Program-made: the position numbers and the translations under genes | Origin: Streptomyces sp. YIM 130001 | GTDB taxonomy: Bacteria > Actinomycetota > Actinomycetes > Streptomycetales > Streptomycetaceae | NCBI RefSeq assembly: GCF_003574445.1 | Contig: NZ_KZ984555.1 | Location: 1 to 64,000 of the forward strand | Length of the DNA stretch: 64,000 nt | Reading direction: 5' to 3' | Shown here: piece after piece, positions 9,236 to 18,677 of the stretch | Position numbering within the stretch: the stretch's first letter is position 1 | Layout of the letters: each line of letters begins with the position of its first letter | Notes under the pieces: generated by a model | Told to the model about the DNA's origin: nothing | The model's database searches: none | Seen by the model: the letters and a program-made list of their open reading frames with translations, nothing else

Positions 9236-10081
9236 ATGCGTATCGAACTGGCCACGGAGCCGGGCCGCCCCGAGCACCCCAACGAGGACTACGCCGCGGT
9301 GGCGCTCCCCGCTTCCGGGCAGGGCGGATCACTGGTCCTGCTCGACGGCGTGACTCCACCGCGCGAGGACGACGGATGTCTGCATTCCGTCACCTGGTTC
9401 ACGGCACGACTCGGCGGAGCTCTGGGCGAACTGTCCGTTTCGCGGCGGGACATGGGGTTGCCGGGCGTTCTCGCGGCGGCCATTTCCCGTACTGCGGACG
9501 CCCATCGGGACACCTGTGACCTTTCTCACCCGCGTACGCCGCAGGCAACCGTGGTGCTCGCGCGCTGGGACGCGGAGCGGGTCGAGTACCTCGTCCTGTC
9601 GGACTCCGCGCTGCTCGTGCAGGCCCCGGACGGCACGGTCACCCCCGTCCTCGACGAGCGCCTCGCGACGCTGCCGCCGCACATCGCCGCCGCGCGGACC
9701 GCCGTGCGCGCCCTGCCCGAGGGCTCGGCCGAACGGGACGCGGCGGGCCGGGAGTACGTCGGCCTGGTGGAGGCGCTGCGCAACGCGGAGGGCGGTTTCC
9801 ACACCGCCGCGGCCGACCCGTCGGTGGCGGGCCGTGCGGTGGCCGGGACGCTTCCGCACTCCCGGGTCCGGGCCTTCGCCGCGCTGAGCGACGGTGCGAC
9901 CCGCTGGGTCGAGAAGTTCCGCGAGGGCGACTGGACGGACTGCTTCGGCGTGCTGGACAAGGAGGGGCCGCAGCGCCTCATCGACCGGGTCAGGGAGCTG
10001 GAGCTCGCGGACCCGGACGGTACGGCGTTCCCCCGCGGCAAGCAGCACGACGACGCGGCGGCGGTGTTCGTCGCGCTCTGA
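9236..10081 (+). CDS. Protein phosphatase 2C-like protein
   Basis: A 281-residue protein with a reduced PP2C pattern: 'NEDYAAV' (residues 16-22), 'LVLLDGVT' (33-40, the metal-binding DG), a central 'VLARWDAERVEYLVLSDSALLV', 'AALSDGATRWV' and the C-terminal 'QHDDAAAVFV'. Several of the acidic metal ligands of PP2C enzymes are therefore present, although spacing differs from the classic SpoIIE/RsbU types. The start is the first ATG after which the family similarity begins. No strong RBS is visible. Role and substrate are unknown; it is divergent from the conservon. Confidence 0.75.
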   Translation: MRIELATEPGRPEHPNEDYAAVALPASGQGGSLVLLDGVTPPREDDGCLHSVTWFTARLGGALGELSVSRRDMGLPGVLAAAISRTADAHRDTCDLSHPRTPQATVVLARWDAERVEYLVLSDSALLVQAPDGTVTPVLDERLATLPPHIAAARTAVRALPEGSAERDAAGREYVGLVEALRNAEGGFHTAAADPSVAGRAVAGTLPHSRVRAFAALSDGATRWVEKFREGDWTDCFGVLDKEGPQRLIDRVRELELADPDGTAFPRGKQHDDAAAVFVAL

Positions 10082-10114
10082 CGGTCCGGGGTTCCGGCGC
10101 GCCGCCCGAGGGCG

Positions 10115-10609
10115 TCAGTCCCCGGAGCGCTCGTTCAACTGGCCGAGAAGCCGGGCCAGTTCGGCGACCTCGAGGCGGTCCCAGTCGGCCAGCTTGCGGA
10201 TGTAGCGCTCGCGCCGCGCGTCCCGTACGACACGGAAGCGCTCCCGTCCCTCCTCGGTGAGCCGGAGCAGCGACGCGCGCCCGTCGACGGGGTCGGGCTC
10301 GCGAGCCACCAGACCGAGTTGCTCGAGCCCGCGCAGCTGCCGGCTCATCGTCGCCTTGCCGACGCCGATGAACGCGGCGAGGTCCGTGGCCCGCTGCGGC
10401 CCCGTCCGCTCCAGACGGCCGAGCAGGCCGTACGCGGCGGGTTCGAGGTCGGGGTGGACCTCCCGTGCCATCTCGCCGGACGAGGCCCGGGCGCGGCGCA
10501 GGAAGATCGTCAACTCGCGTTCCAGCGCGAGGAACGCGGGGTCCATACCGGCGTTCCCGGAGCCCCCGGGCTCCCCGCCCGGACCGCTCTCCCGCACGTC
10601 AGCAGCCAT
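10115..10609 (-). CDS. MarR-family transcriptional regulator
   Basis: About 164 residues with a winged-helix MarR core: 'AAYGLLGRLERTGPQRATDLAAFIGVGKATMSRQLRGLEQLGLVAREPDPVDGRASLLRLTEEGRERF'. The wing motif DPVDGRAS is a family hallmark. Start ATG 10609 is chosen because an AGGA lies just upstream; an in-frame ATG at 10624 is the alternative. It ends 33 bp from the convergent PP2C-like gene. The ligand and target are not shown by context. Confidence 0.88.
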   Translation of the reverse strand: MAADVRESGPGGEPGGSGNAGMDPAFLALERELTIFLRRARASSGEMAREVHPDLEPAAYGLLGRLERTGPQRATDLAAFIGVGKATMSRQLRGLEQLGLVAREPDPVDGRASLLRLTEEGRERFRVVRDARRERYIRKLADWDRLEVAELARLLGQLNERSGD

Positions 10610-10747
10610 GAATCCTGTTTCCATCCTTCAAAGTTTCCGCCAGGTACGGCCGTTCGCCGCGGCCCGGCAAGTATTTCGCAGCGTATGGCTGCCGAAAGCC
10701 ACGGCGCCGCACTCCGCACCTCGGGACGGCCCGCCCGTACACAGGCA

Positions 10748-10786
10748 ACGGCCCGGCACCCGGGTTGTCACCGGGTACCGGGCCGT
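10748..10786. terminator. Hairpin terminator downstream of lon
   Basis: A near-perfect 16-bp inverted repeat (arms starting ACGGCCCGG and ending CCGGGCCGT, loop about 7 nt) lies 90 bp after the lon stop and before the MarR gene on the same strand. It probably separates the two transcripts. Confidence 0.75.
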
Positions 10787-10875
10787 CCTTCATGCGCCGG
10801 CCGATTCCGTCACGTCACGGCCGCCGCACGCCGGTCACCGCCGCTCGCTCGCCACGACCTGACGGAACGCTTCGC

Positions 10876-13320
10876 TCAGGCCGCGACCGGGACCTCCGGC
10901 GCGGCGTCCTGTGTCGCCGGGGCGAGGGCCAGTTCGAGCACCTGCCGGACGTCGGTCACCGGGTGGACCTCCAGCTTGTCGAGGACCTCGGCGGGTACGT
11001 CGTCCAGGTCCGCCTCGTTCCGCTTCGGGATGACCACCGTGGTGACCCCGGCGCGGTGCGCGGCGAGCAGCTTCTGCTTGACGCCACCGATCGGCAGGAC
11101 CCGGCCGGTCAGCGAGACCTCACCGGTCATCGCCACATCGGTACGCACCTGACGGCCGGAGAGCAGCGAGGCGAGAGCGGTGGTCATGGTGACGCCGGCG
11201 CTCGGGCCGTCCTTGGGGACCGCGCCCGCCGGGAAGTGGATGTGCACACCCCGTTCCTTCAGGTCGGCGACCGGCAGCTCCAGCTCCGCGCCGCGCGAGC
11301 GCAGGAAGGAGAGCGCGATCTGCGCGGACTCCTTCATCACGTCACCGAGCTGACCGGTCAGGGTCAGCCCCGAGGCGCCGGTCTCCGGGTCGGCGAGCGA
11401 GGCCTCCACGTAGAGGACGTCACCCCCTGCGCCGGTGACGGCGAGGCCGGTGGCCACACCGGGCACCGCGGTGCGCCGCTCGGCCGGGTCCTGTGCGGAC
11501 TCCGGCACGTGGTGCGGGCGCCCGATGAGTGCGCGCAGATCCTCGTCCTTGACCGTGAACGGCAGTTCCCGCTCGCCGAGTTCGTGCTGGGCCGCGACCT
11601 TGCGGAGCAGCCGTCCGACCGAACGCTCCAGGTTCCGTACGCCCGCCTCCCGGGTGTACTCGCCGGCCAGCTTGCGCAGGGCCGACTCGTCCAGAGCCAC
11701 CTCGTCGTCCTTCAGGCCCGCGCGGTCGAGCTGCCGCGGCAGCAGGTGGTCGCGGGCGATGACGACCTTCTCGTCCTCGGTGTAGCCGTCCAGGCGGACC
11801 AGCTCCATACGGTCGAGCAGGGCCTCCGGGATGGACTCCAGGACGTTCGCGGTGGCCAGGAACACCACGTCGCTGAGGTCGAGTTCGACCTCCAGGTAGT
11901 GGTCGCGGAAGGTGTGGTTCTGCGCCGGGTCGAGGACTTCGAGCAGGGCCGCGGCGGGGTCGCCGCGGAAGTCGGAGCCGACCTTGTCGATCTCGTCGAG
12001 CAGGACGACCGGGTTCATCGAGCCGGCCTCCTTGATCGCCCGTACGATCCGGCCCGGCAGCGCGCCCACGTAGGTGCGCCGGTGACCGCGGATCTCCGCC
12101 TCGTCCCGGACACCGCCGAGGGCGACGCGGACGAACTTGCGGCCCATCGCGTGCGCCACGGACTCACCGAGCGAGGTCTTGCCCACGCCGGGCGGGCCGA
12201 CGAGCGCGAGCACGGCGCCGCCGCGGCGGCCGCCCACGACTCCGAGGCCGCGGTCGGTACGGCGCTTGCGGACCGCCAGGTACTCGGTGATGCGCTCCTT
12301 CACGTCCTCGAGGCCGGCGTGCTCGGCGTCGAGCACCTCCTGCGCGCCGCGGATGTCGTAGGCGTCCTCGGTCCTTTCCTCCCAGGGGAGTTCGAGGACG
12401 GTGTCGAGCCAGGTCCTGATCCAGGAGCCCTCGGGCGACTGGTCGCTGGCGCGCTCCAGCTTCTCGACCTCCTTGAGGGCCGCCTCGCGGACGTGTTCGG
12501 GCAGGTCGGCGGCCTCGACGCGGGCGCGGTAGTCGTCCGACTCCTCGGCGGAGTCCGACGCGTCGCCGTTCAGGCCGCGCAGTTCCTTGCGGACGGCTTC
12601 CAGCTGGCGGCGGAGCAGGAACTCGCGCTGCTGCTTGTCGACGCCCTCCTGGACGTCCTTGGCGATGCTCTCGGCCACGTCCTGCTCGGCGAGGTGTTCG
12701 CGCAGCTGCTCGGTGGCGAGCTTGAGTCGCGCGACCGGGTCGGCGGTCTCCAGGAGTTCCACCTTCTGGGCGGTGCTCAGGAACGGCGAGTATCCGGAGT
12801 TGTCGGCGAGAGCGGAGACGCCGTCGATCTGCTGGACTCGGTCCACGATCTGCCAGGCGCCGCGCTTCTTCAGCCAGTCGGTGGCGAGTGCCTTGTATTC
12901 GGTGACGAGCTCGGTGACGGATCCGGGCAGGGGCTCGGGGACCGTCTCTTCGACGGTGAGGCCCTCGACCCACAGGGCGGCGCCGTTCCCCGTCGTGCCC
13001 GCGCCGATCCGGACGCGGTCGCGGCCTCGGATCAGGGCGCCGGGGTCGCCGTCGGCGAGACGGCCGACCTGCTCGACGATGCCGAGCACGCCGGTGTTGG
13101 CGTATGTGCCGTCGATACGCGGAACAAGCAGCACCTGCGGCTTGCTACCCCCATCGGGACCACTGGAGCGGGCCGCCGCCTGGGCGGCCTCCACCGCGGC
13201 TCGTACCTCGGTGTCGTTCAGATCGAGGGGCACCACCATGCCGGGCAGTACGACCTCGTCGTCGAGCGGCAGCACGGGCAGGGTGAGCGGTGCGTTGGGC
13301 TTGGCGGACTCAGCAGGCAT
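10876..13320 (-). CDS. lon: ATP-dependent Lon protease
   Basis: An 814-residue Lon (LonA) protease with the full architecture. The N-terminal substrate-binding domain covers residues 1-200. A coiled-coil follows, then an AAA+ domain with Walker A GPPGVGKT (375-382) and '[11 protein letters not shown]' Walker B. The C-terminal protease domain has catalytic Ser707 in 'KDGPSAGV' and Lys750. ATG 13320 has an excellent RBS (AGGGGAG) and begins the family-conserved sequence. It degrades misfolded and regulatory proteins in the cytoplasm. A HAIR-type HspR operator sits just upstream, so heat-shock control is expected. Confidence 0.98.
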   Translation of the reverse strand: MPAESAKPNAPLTLPVLPLDDEVVLPGMVVPLDLNDTEVRAAVEAAQAAARSSGPDGGSKPQVLLVPRIDGTYANTGVLGIVEQVGRLADGDPGALIRGRDRVRIGAGTTGNGAALWVEGLTVEETVPEPLPGSVTELVTEYKALATDWLKKRGAWQIVDRVQQIDGVSALADNSGYSPFLSTAQKVELLETADPVARLKLATEQLREHLAEQDVAESIAKDVQEGVDKQQREFLLRRQLEAVRKELRGLNGDASDSAEESDDYRARVEAADLPEHVREAALKEVEKLERASDQSPEGSWIRTWLDTVLELPWEERTEDAYDIRGAQEVLDAEHAGLEDVKERITEYLAVRKRRTDRGLGVVGGRRGGAVLALVGPPGVGKTSLGESVAHAMGRKFVRVALGGVRDEAEIRGHRRTYVGALPGRIVRAIKEAGSMNPVVLLDEIDKVGSDFRGDPAAALLEVLDPAQNHTFRDHYLEVELDLSDVVFLATANVLESIPEALLDRMELVRLDGYTEDEKVVIARDHLLPRQLDRAGLKDDEVALDESALRKLAGEYTREAGVRNLERSVGRLLRKVAAQHELGERELPFTVKDEDLRALIGRPHHVPESAQDPAERRTAVPGVATGLAVTGAGGDVLYVEASLADPETGASGLTLTGQLGDVMKESAQIALSFLRSRGAELELPVADLKERGVHIHFPAGAVPKDGPSAGVTMTTALASLLSGRQVRTDVAMTGEVSLTGRVLPIGGVKQKLLAAHRAGVTTVVIPKRNEADLDDVPAEVLDKLEVHPVTDVRQVLELALAPATQDAAPEVPVAA

Positions 13321-13341
13321 GATCTCCCCTTCGGCAATCAA

Positions 13342-13362
13342 GTTGAGCTATACCGACTCAAT
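13342..13362. promoter_or_regulatory. HAIR element (HspR operator) upstream of lon
   Basis: The sequence GTTGAGC-N7-ACTCAAT matches the HspR inverted repeat consensus CTTGAGT-N7-ACTCAAG at 12 of 14 defined positions, with the right 7-bp spacer. It ends 21 bp before the lon start codon. Streptomyces lon is known to be repressed by HspR, which supports the assignment. Confidence 0.85.
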
Positions 13363-13520
13363 GCAGGAGAGCCGTCGGATGTTCCCGAGGCCCCGTTCGC
13401 TCTGAGCGATCGCCTCTCCCGACTCGCCAAGCCGCGTGCGTAAGGTTCCTTCCTGGCCGTTACCTATTACAGGCGGCCGTGACCCGTTACCGGCGCACAC
13501 GCCGCCGCTGAGCACCCGGG

Positions 13521-14180
13521 ATGGAAAGCATGGAGAACGCCGTGAGGGCCTGGGTCGACGGATGGGTCGTCTCGCGCGGCGCCGCGCCGCCGGTCGTCGA
13601 ACCCTGGGGCTACACGATCGACGTCGGCCTGCCGCAGCACGTGGGGCGCCACGTCTTCGCCGGTACGGGCGACGCGGTGCGCGAGGCCGACGTACGCAAG
13701 GTCACCGCGACGACACGCGCCACCGGCATGCAGCTCAAGGTCTTCGAGGAGCCGGAACGCGTCGTGCCGTGGCTCGCCCCCGGCTGGGAGCCCTTCGGCT
13801 CCGGCGACCACCTCATGACCACCCGCCTGGGCCCAGCCACACCAGGCACCGTCCCGGCCGGCTACCACCTCCGCACCTGGACCCGCGGCGGCGTCTTCCG
13901 CTGCCTGGTCACCGACGCTGACGGCGACTGGGCGTCCCGCGGCCAGATCGCCCCTACGGGCGCGAGCGCCGTCGTCGACCAGATCGAGACGGCGGAGGCA
14001 CACCAGCGCCGGGGCCTCGGGGCCCTGGTCATGCACACCCTGCAGCGCGAGGCCCACGCCCTCGGCGCCGAGACCGCCGTCCTCGCCTGCACACCACAGG
14101 GCCGCCTCCTCTACGAAGCGGTCGGCTGGAAAACGGTGGCCCCCCTCACCAATGCGAAGTACGTCGGCCCGGGCAAGTAG
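13521..14180 (+). CDS. GNAT-family N-acetyltransferase
   Basis: A 219-residue protein whose C-terminal half has GNAT motif A: 'IETAEAHQRRGLGALVMHTLQREA', with the acetyl-CoA pyrophosphate loop QRRGLGA, followed by 'LACTPQGRLLYEAVGWKTV'. The N-terminal half is less conserved. Start ATG 13521 is used; ATG 13530 is an alternative with a GGAAAG just upstream. It diverges from lon. Substrate unknown. Confidence 0.85.
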   Translation: MESMENAVRAWVDGWVVSRGAAPPVVEPWGYTIDVGLPQHVGRHVFAGTGDAVREADVRKVTATTRATGMQLKVFEEPERVVPWLAPGWEPFGSGDHLMTTRLGPATPGTVPAGYHLRTWTRGGVFRCLVTDADGDWASRGQIAPTGASAVVDQIETAEAHQRRGLGALVMHTLQREAHALGAETAVLACTPQGRLLYEAVGWKTVAPLTNAKYVGPGK

Positions 14181-14243
14181 GGCCTGTCGTGCGGATCAGC
14201 CCGTCGGGCGCTCGATGACCGACGGAGCTCGTCCGGCGATCGA

Positions 14244-14280
14244 GGGCGGGGCCGCCAGGCCGATCCCCGGCGGCCCGCCC
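14244..14280. terminator. Bidirectional hairpin terminator
   Basis: GGGCGGGGCCGCC (14244-14256) pairs with GGCGGCCCGCCC (14269-14280) with a single bulged G. It lies in the 110-bp gap between the convergent GNAT and amidohydrolase genes. Confidence 0.65.
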
Positions 14281-14290
14281 CCAGCGCAGG

Positions 14291-15496
14291 TCACACCAAG
14301 GACAGCCCGTCCGCCACGACGACCCCGTCGTGCAGCACCGTCCGGTCCCCTCCGCGGTCCATGACCGCGCTCGTCGGAGTCTCCCCGTCGACCAGAAGAA
14401 GATCGCCCCGGTCCCCCTCCGCGACCCCCGGCCGATCCGCGACGCCCCGGAGCCGCGCCAGTGAGCCGTCCATGATCCCGGCCCCGCCGACCGTCGCCAC
14501 GGCCAGGCACATCTCCACATGCTCGTCACGCCGGAAGTTGTGCGTGAAGGCCAGCTGCCACGACCGGTCGAGCATGTCGCAGTTGCCGTACGGGCTCCAG
14601 TAGTCCCGCTGCCCGTCCTCGCCGAGCCCGACCCGTACGCCCGCCTCGGTCAGGTCCACGAGCGAAAGGCTCCCGCGCCCGGACGGCGCGACCGTCGCCA
14701 TCGAGACGTCGAGCTCGGCGAACTCCTCGATCAGGCGCCGGCTCGTGGCCTCGTCGACGGAACCCAGCTCGTACGCATGCGACATCGTGACCCGGCCCTG
14801 CATACCCAGCGCCCTGGTCCGCTCCAGGATCAGATCCGTGGAGAAGACCCCCAGGTGCCCGGGCTCGTGCAGATGGATGTCGACATCGACCTGATACTTC
14901 TCTGCCAGGGCGAAGACCACGTCGAGATGCCCCTTCGGATCGCGGTCGAGCGTGCACGGGTCGATGCCGCCCATCACGTCCGCACCCGCCTTGAGCGAGG
15001 CCTCCAGATAGTCGGCGGTACCCGCCTCGCGCAGGATGCCCGCCTGCGGGAACGCCATGATCTGGACGTCCGCGAGATGCCCGTACTTCTCCTTCGCGGC
15101 GACGACCGCCTCGAACTTCTCCAGCTTGCAGTCGACGTCGATCTGCGCGTACGTCCGCACCCGGGTCGTACCGCGGGCGATCATGCGCTCCAGCGTGCCG
15201 GCCACCCGCTCGGTCAGCGGGACCTCGGCGTCGCGCCAGTGCGCGCGGTCGTTGAGCATCATCGTCCACACCCCGGGGCCTCCGGTGTGCGGGCGGAACG
15301 GCAGCCCGATCCTGGTGGAGTCCAGGTGGACGTGGACGTCGCTGAACGACGGCAGCAGCAGCCGCCCGCGCCCCTCGACGCACCCGTCGGGCGCCGCGGC
15401 CGAGGAGTCGTGCGGGCGGACGGCGGCGATACGGGCCCCGTCGAGCTCGACGTCGCTGCGCTCGCCGCCCCAGGGGCGGACGTCACGGATGAGCAT
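14291..15496 (-). CDS. Amidohydrolase, cytosine-deaminase-like
   Basis: A 401-residue metal-dependent hydrolase. Metal-binding motifs of the cytosine deaminase group are visible: HxH in 'SDVHVHLDSTR', a His in 'DIHLHEPGH', another in 'VTMSHAYELG', and an acidic region 'GLGEDGQRDYWSPYGNCDML' in place of the usual Asp motif. ATG 15496 has an AAGGAAG RBS 8 nt upstream. It lies 58 bp behind the dppF-like ATPase gene on the same strand, so it is probably co-transcribed with the transporter and acts on the imported compound, likely an amine, amide or N-heterocycle. Confidence 0.85.
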   Translation of the reverse strand: MLIRDVRPWGGERSDVELDGARIAAVRPHDSSAAAPDGCVEGRGRLLLPSFSDVHVHLDSTRIGLPFRPHTGGPGVWTMMLNDRAHWRDAEVPLTERVAGTLERMIARGTTRVRTYAQIDVDCKLEKFEAVVAAKEKYGHLADVQIMAFPQAGILREAGTADYLEASLKAGADVMGGIDPCTLDRDPKGHLDVVFALAEKYQVDVDIHLHEPGHLGVFSTDLILERTRALGMQGRVTMSHAYELGSVDEATSRRLIEEFAELDVSMATVAPSGRGSLSLVDLTEAGVRVGLGEDGQRDYWSPYGNCDMLDRSWQLAFTHNFRRDEHVEMCLAVATVGGAGIMDGSLARLRGVADRPGVAEGDRGDLLLVDGETPTSAVMDRGGDRTVLHDGVVVADGLSLV

Positions 15497-15554
15497 GTGA
15501 TCAACTTCCTTTTCTCGCAACAGAGTTCGGACCTGCCGTGCGGCCCGGGCGGTG

Positions 15555-16628
15555 TCAGCCACGGGACGTGCCGGGCTCCCCGTCCGTCAGACCGGGAAAG
15601 TGGCAGGCGGTCCCTTCACCGTCCGGCGCCGGCGGCACCTCGCCCGCACACCGGAGCTGCTGCTCCTCGTCCAGCTGCGGGCGCAGCGGGCAGCGGGTGC
15701 GGAAGACACAGCCGGGCTCGGTGCCTCCCCCGCTCGAAGAGCTTGAGGAAGGATCGGCCGGGGTCGGCAGATCGCCGCTGAGCCGGATGCGCCGGCCGCG
15801 CTCGGCGTCCGGATCGGCCTGCGGCACGGCGGAGAGCAGAGCCCGGGTGTACGGGTGCCGAGGTGCGCCGAACACGTCCTGCGTCGGGCCGCTCTCCATG
15901 ATCTTCCCGAGGTACATCACGGCGACCCGGTCCGCGAAGTGGCGTACGACGGACAGGTCGTGGGCGATGAAGACGTAGGCGACGCCGGTGTCGCGCTGGA
16001 TGTCGTCGAGCAGATTGACGACCTGCGCCTGCACCGAGACATCGAGCGCGGAGACCGGCTCGTCGCAGATGATCAGGCGGGGGTCGAGCGCGAGCGCGCG
16101 GGCGATGCCGACGCGCTGCTTCTGGCCGCCGGAGAATTCGTGCGGGAACCGGTTGTAGTGGTCGGGCCGGAGTCCGACCCGGTCCATCAACTCCCGCACC
16201 CGCGCCTTGATCCCGCCGGGCGGGTCGATGCGCTGGGCGTGCAGCGGGGCGGCGATGGCGCTGCCGATGGACTGCCGGGGGTTGAGCGAGGAGGCGGGGT
16301 TCTGGAACACCATCTGGACCTGGCGCCGGTACTCCTGCATCTCGGCCCGGTTCAGCTCCGCGAGCTCCCGGCCGTCGAGGCGTACCGAACCGGCCGTCGG
16401 GTCGAGCAGCCGCATCAGGAGCCGCCCGGTGGTCGACTTGCCGCAGCCGGACTCGCCGACGATGCCGAGGGTCTGGCCGGCTCGCACGCAGAAGCTGACC
16501 CCGTCGACCGCCTTCACGGGATTCCCGCCGCGCCCGAACAGCCCGCCGCGGCCCGGGAAATGCTTGGTGAGACCGTCCACCTGCAGCAGCGGCGGCGCCC
16601 CGTCGGGCCGGGTCGTGGTCTCGGTCAT
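15555..16628 (-). CDS. Oligopeptide/opine-type ABC transporter ATPase (DppF/OppF)
   Basis: A 357-residue ATP-binding subunit. Walker A is 'GESGCGKST', the signature is 'FSGGQKQRVGIARAL', Walker B is 'LIICDEPVSALD', and the switch His is in 'IAHDLSVV'. The C-terminal Opp extension has the Cys-rich 'GCVFRTRCPLRPQLDEEQQLRCAG' cluster typical of the [4Fe-4S] site in OppD/F proteins. The start codon overlaps the upstream ATPase gene by ATGA. Confidence 0.95.
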   Translation of the reverse strand: MTETTTRPDGAPPLLQVDGLTKHFPGRGGLFGRGGNPVKAVDGVSFCVRAGQTLGIVGESGCGKSTTGRLLMRLLDPTAGSVRLDGRELAELNRAEMQEYRRQVQMVFQNPASSLNPRQSIGSAIAAPLHAQRIDPPGGIKARVRELMDRVGLRPDHYNRFPHEFSGGQKQRVGIARALALDPRLIICDEPVSALDVSVQAQVVNLLDDIQRDTGVAYVFIAHDLSVVRHFADRVAVMYLGKIMESGPTQDVFGAPRHPYTRALLSAVPQADPDAERGRRIRLSGDLPTPADPSSSSSSGGGTEPGCVFRTRCPLRPQLDEEQQLRCAGEVPPAPDGEGTACHFPGLTDGEPGTSRG

Positions 16629-17662
16629 CGCGCTGCCTCCCGCTGTGCGGCGTGGTCTTCCTGGTGGCACCGGGACGGATGGGCGGCGGCCCCGGTGAGT
16701 TCGGGCCGTGCGGTGCGGCAGGCGTCGTCCGGTACGAGATGGGTCTGCGGGCAACGGTCGGCGAACAGGCAGCCGGTGGGCAGCACGGTGAGCGACGGCG
16801 GGAACCCGGGGATCGGCTCCAGGCGTCCGGCGGCGTCGCCGAGCGAGGGCATCGAGGCGAGCAGGCCCTGCGCGTACGGGTGGCGCGGATCGCGGAACAC
16901 GTCCCGCATCGCGCCCCGTTCGACGCACTGGCCGCCGTACATGACCACCACCTGGTGGCAGACCTCGGCGACGACGCCCAGATCGTGGGTGACGAGGATC
17001 ACGGCCGTGCCCGTCTCGCTCTGCAGATCGCCGAGCAGGTCCAAGATCTGGGCCTGCACGGTGACGTCGAGCGCGGTGGTCGGCTCGTCGGCGATGAGGA
17101 GTTCGGGTTCGCAGACCAGCGCCATGGCGATCATCGCGCGCTGCCGCATGCCGCCGGAGAACTCGTGCGGATGGGCCGATGCCCGGCGCCTCGGGTCGGG
17201 GATGCCGACCCGGCCGAGCATGTCGACGGCGACGGCGGCCGCGGCCTTCTTCGAGACCTTGTTGTGCACCCGGTAGGCCTCGGCGATCTGGGAGCCGACG
17301 GTGTGCAGGGGATGCATGGCCGAGAGCGGGTCCTGGAAGATCATGGCGATCTTCTTGCCGCGCCAGGCCCGCATCCGGTCCTCGCTCAGCGCGTTGAGGT
17401 CGGTGCCGTCGAAGAGGATCTCGCCGGTGACGTGCGCCCGGGTCTCCTTGAGCAGCCCCATCAGGGCCTGGCTCGTGACGGTCTTCCCGGAGCCGGACTC
17501 GCCGACCAGGCCCACGGTCTCGCCGCGGCCCAGGCTGAGGTCCATGCCGTTGACGGCGTGCACGGTGCCGTCGTCGGTGGGGAAGCCGACGTGCAGATCA
17601 CGGATCCGCAGCAAGGGTTCGGACGCCCCGTGAGACGTGTCGGAGGAGTTCTCAGGAGGCAT
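16625..17662 (-). CDS. Oligopeptide/opine-type ABC transporter ATPase (DppD/OppD)
   Basis: A 345-residue ATPase paired with the DppF-like one. It has Walker A 'GESGSGKT', 'MIFQDPLSAMHPLHTVG', signature 'FSGGMRQRAMIAMAL', Walker B 'LLIADEPTTALD' and a C-terminal Opp motif with 'GCLFADRCP'. The start overlaps the permease stop by one base (TGATG) and has GGAGG just upstream. Confidence 0.95.
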   Translation of the reverse strand: MPPENSSDTSHGASEPLLRIRDLHVGFPTDDGTVHAVNGMDLSLGRGETVGLVGESGSGKTVTSQALMGLLKETRAHVTGEILFDGTDLNALSEDRMRAWRGKKIAMIFQDPLSAMHPLHTVGSQIAEAYRVHNKVSKKAAAAVAVDMLGRVGIPDPRRRASAHPHEFSGGMRQRAMIAMALVCEPELLIADEPTTALDVTVQAQILDLLGDLQSETGTAVILVTHDLGVVAEVCHQVVVMYGGQCVERGAMRDVFRDPRHPYAQGLLASMPSLGDAAGRLEPIPGFPPSLTVLPTGCLFADRCPQTHLVPDDACRTARPELTGAAAHPSRCHQEDHAAQREAAR

Positions 17663-18672
17663 CAGGCGGCCCTCACTCGCGGGTCGATCACGGCGTAGAC
17701 GGCGTCGACGATCACGTTGGCGACGATGATGAAGAAGGCGGCCAGCATGGTGATGGCCATGGTGACCGGGAGGTCGCCCAGCTGCGCGGCGTGCACGGCG
17801 GTGAAGCCGATGCCCGGCACCGAGAAGATCTGCTCGGTGAGCACGGCGCCGCCGAGCAGCAGCCCGATGTCGAGCCCGAGCATGGTGACGACGGGCGTGA
17901 GGCCGGCCCGGGCTCCGTGCCGTACGACGGTCTGCGTACGGGACAGGCCCTTGGAGCGGGCCGTCCGCATGAAGTCCTCGCCGAGCGTCTCCAGCATGTT
18001 GCTCCGGGTGACACGGACGTACTGCGCGCTGAACAGCACCGCCAACGCCACCCACGGCAACAGGTAGTTGAGGAACCACCCGCCGAACCCGTCGGGCCCG
18101 AACGGCGAGGTGATCGCATTGGTGGTGAACGGCAGCACGTCGAACGTGGAGACGAACACCAGCAGGAGCAGCAGCCCGGTCACCGGGATGGGCAGCGAGA
18201 CGCCCACGGACGCGGCCCCGACGATCAGCTTGTCGGTGGTCCTTCCCTTCCGCAGCGCGGCAAGAGTCCCGAGGGTCACCCCGGCCACCGTCCACAGCAC
18301 GACGGCGCCCACGCCGACCGACAGGGTGTAGGGCAGGGCCCGCTGGATGATGGTGGTGACGTCTTCGTTGGTCTGGAACGACTTGCCGAGGCAGGGCCAT
18401 TCGCAGAGGGTCTGCGCACCCGGCGCGCCCACGGCCCGGCTGTCGAAGAGCCCGGACATGTAGGAGAAGTACTGGGTGAGGAACGGCTTGTCCATGCCGA
18501 GTGCCACCCGCGCCTCGGCGACCCGTTCGGGCGTGCACTCCTGGCCGCAGGCGGCAGCGGCCGGATCGGCGGGACCGAACTGGAACAGGCAGAAGGTGAC
18601 GAAGCTGATGACGATCAGCAAGCCGACGGTGGCGGCCAGCCGGCGCAGCAGGAAGGCGGGCATCCCGTTCAT
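17662..18672 (-). CDS. ABC transporter permease (DppB type)
   Basis: A 336-residue permease with six hydrophobic segments: an N-terminal helix, a long periplasmic loop containing two Cys pairs, then five helices. The DppB EAA loop is 'NMLETLGEDFMRTARSKGLSRTQTVVRHGARAGLTPVVTMLG'. Start ATG 18672 has AGGTGA 5 nt upstream. A GTG at 18681 overlapping the previous stop is the alternative. Confidence 0.93.
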   Translation of the reverse strand: MNGMPAFLLRRLAATVGLLIVISFVTFCLFQFGPADPAAAACGQECTPERVAEARVALGMDKPFLTQYFSYMSGLFDSRAVGAPGAQTLCEWPCLGKSFQTNEDVTTIIQRALPYTLSVGVGAVVLWTVAGVTLGTLAALRKGRTTDKLIVGAASVGVSLPIPVTGLLLLLVFVSTFDVLPFTTNAITSPFGPDGFGGWFLNYLLPWVALAVLFSAQYVRVTRSNMLETLGEDFMRTARSKGLSRTQTVVRHGARAGLTPVVTMLGLDIGLLLGGAVLTEQIFSVPGIGFTAVHAAQLGDLPVTMAITMLAAFFIIVANVIVDAVYAVIDPRVRAA

Positions 18673-18677
18673 CCCGA

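Noticed and set aside
10765..13443. Long open frame opposite lon
   Set aside because: Same GC effect; no RBS, domain or start that fits, and lon is unmistakable.
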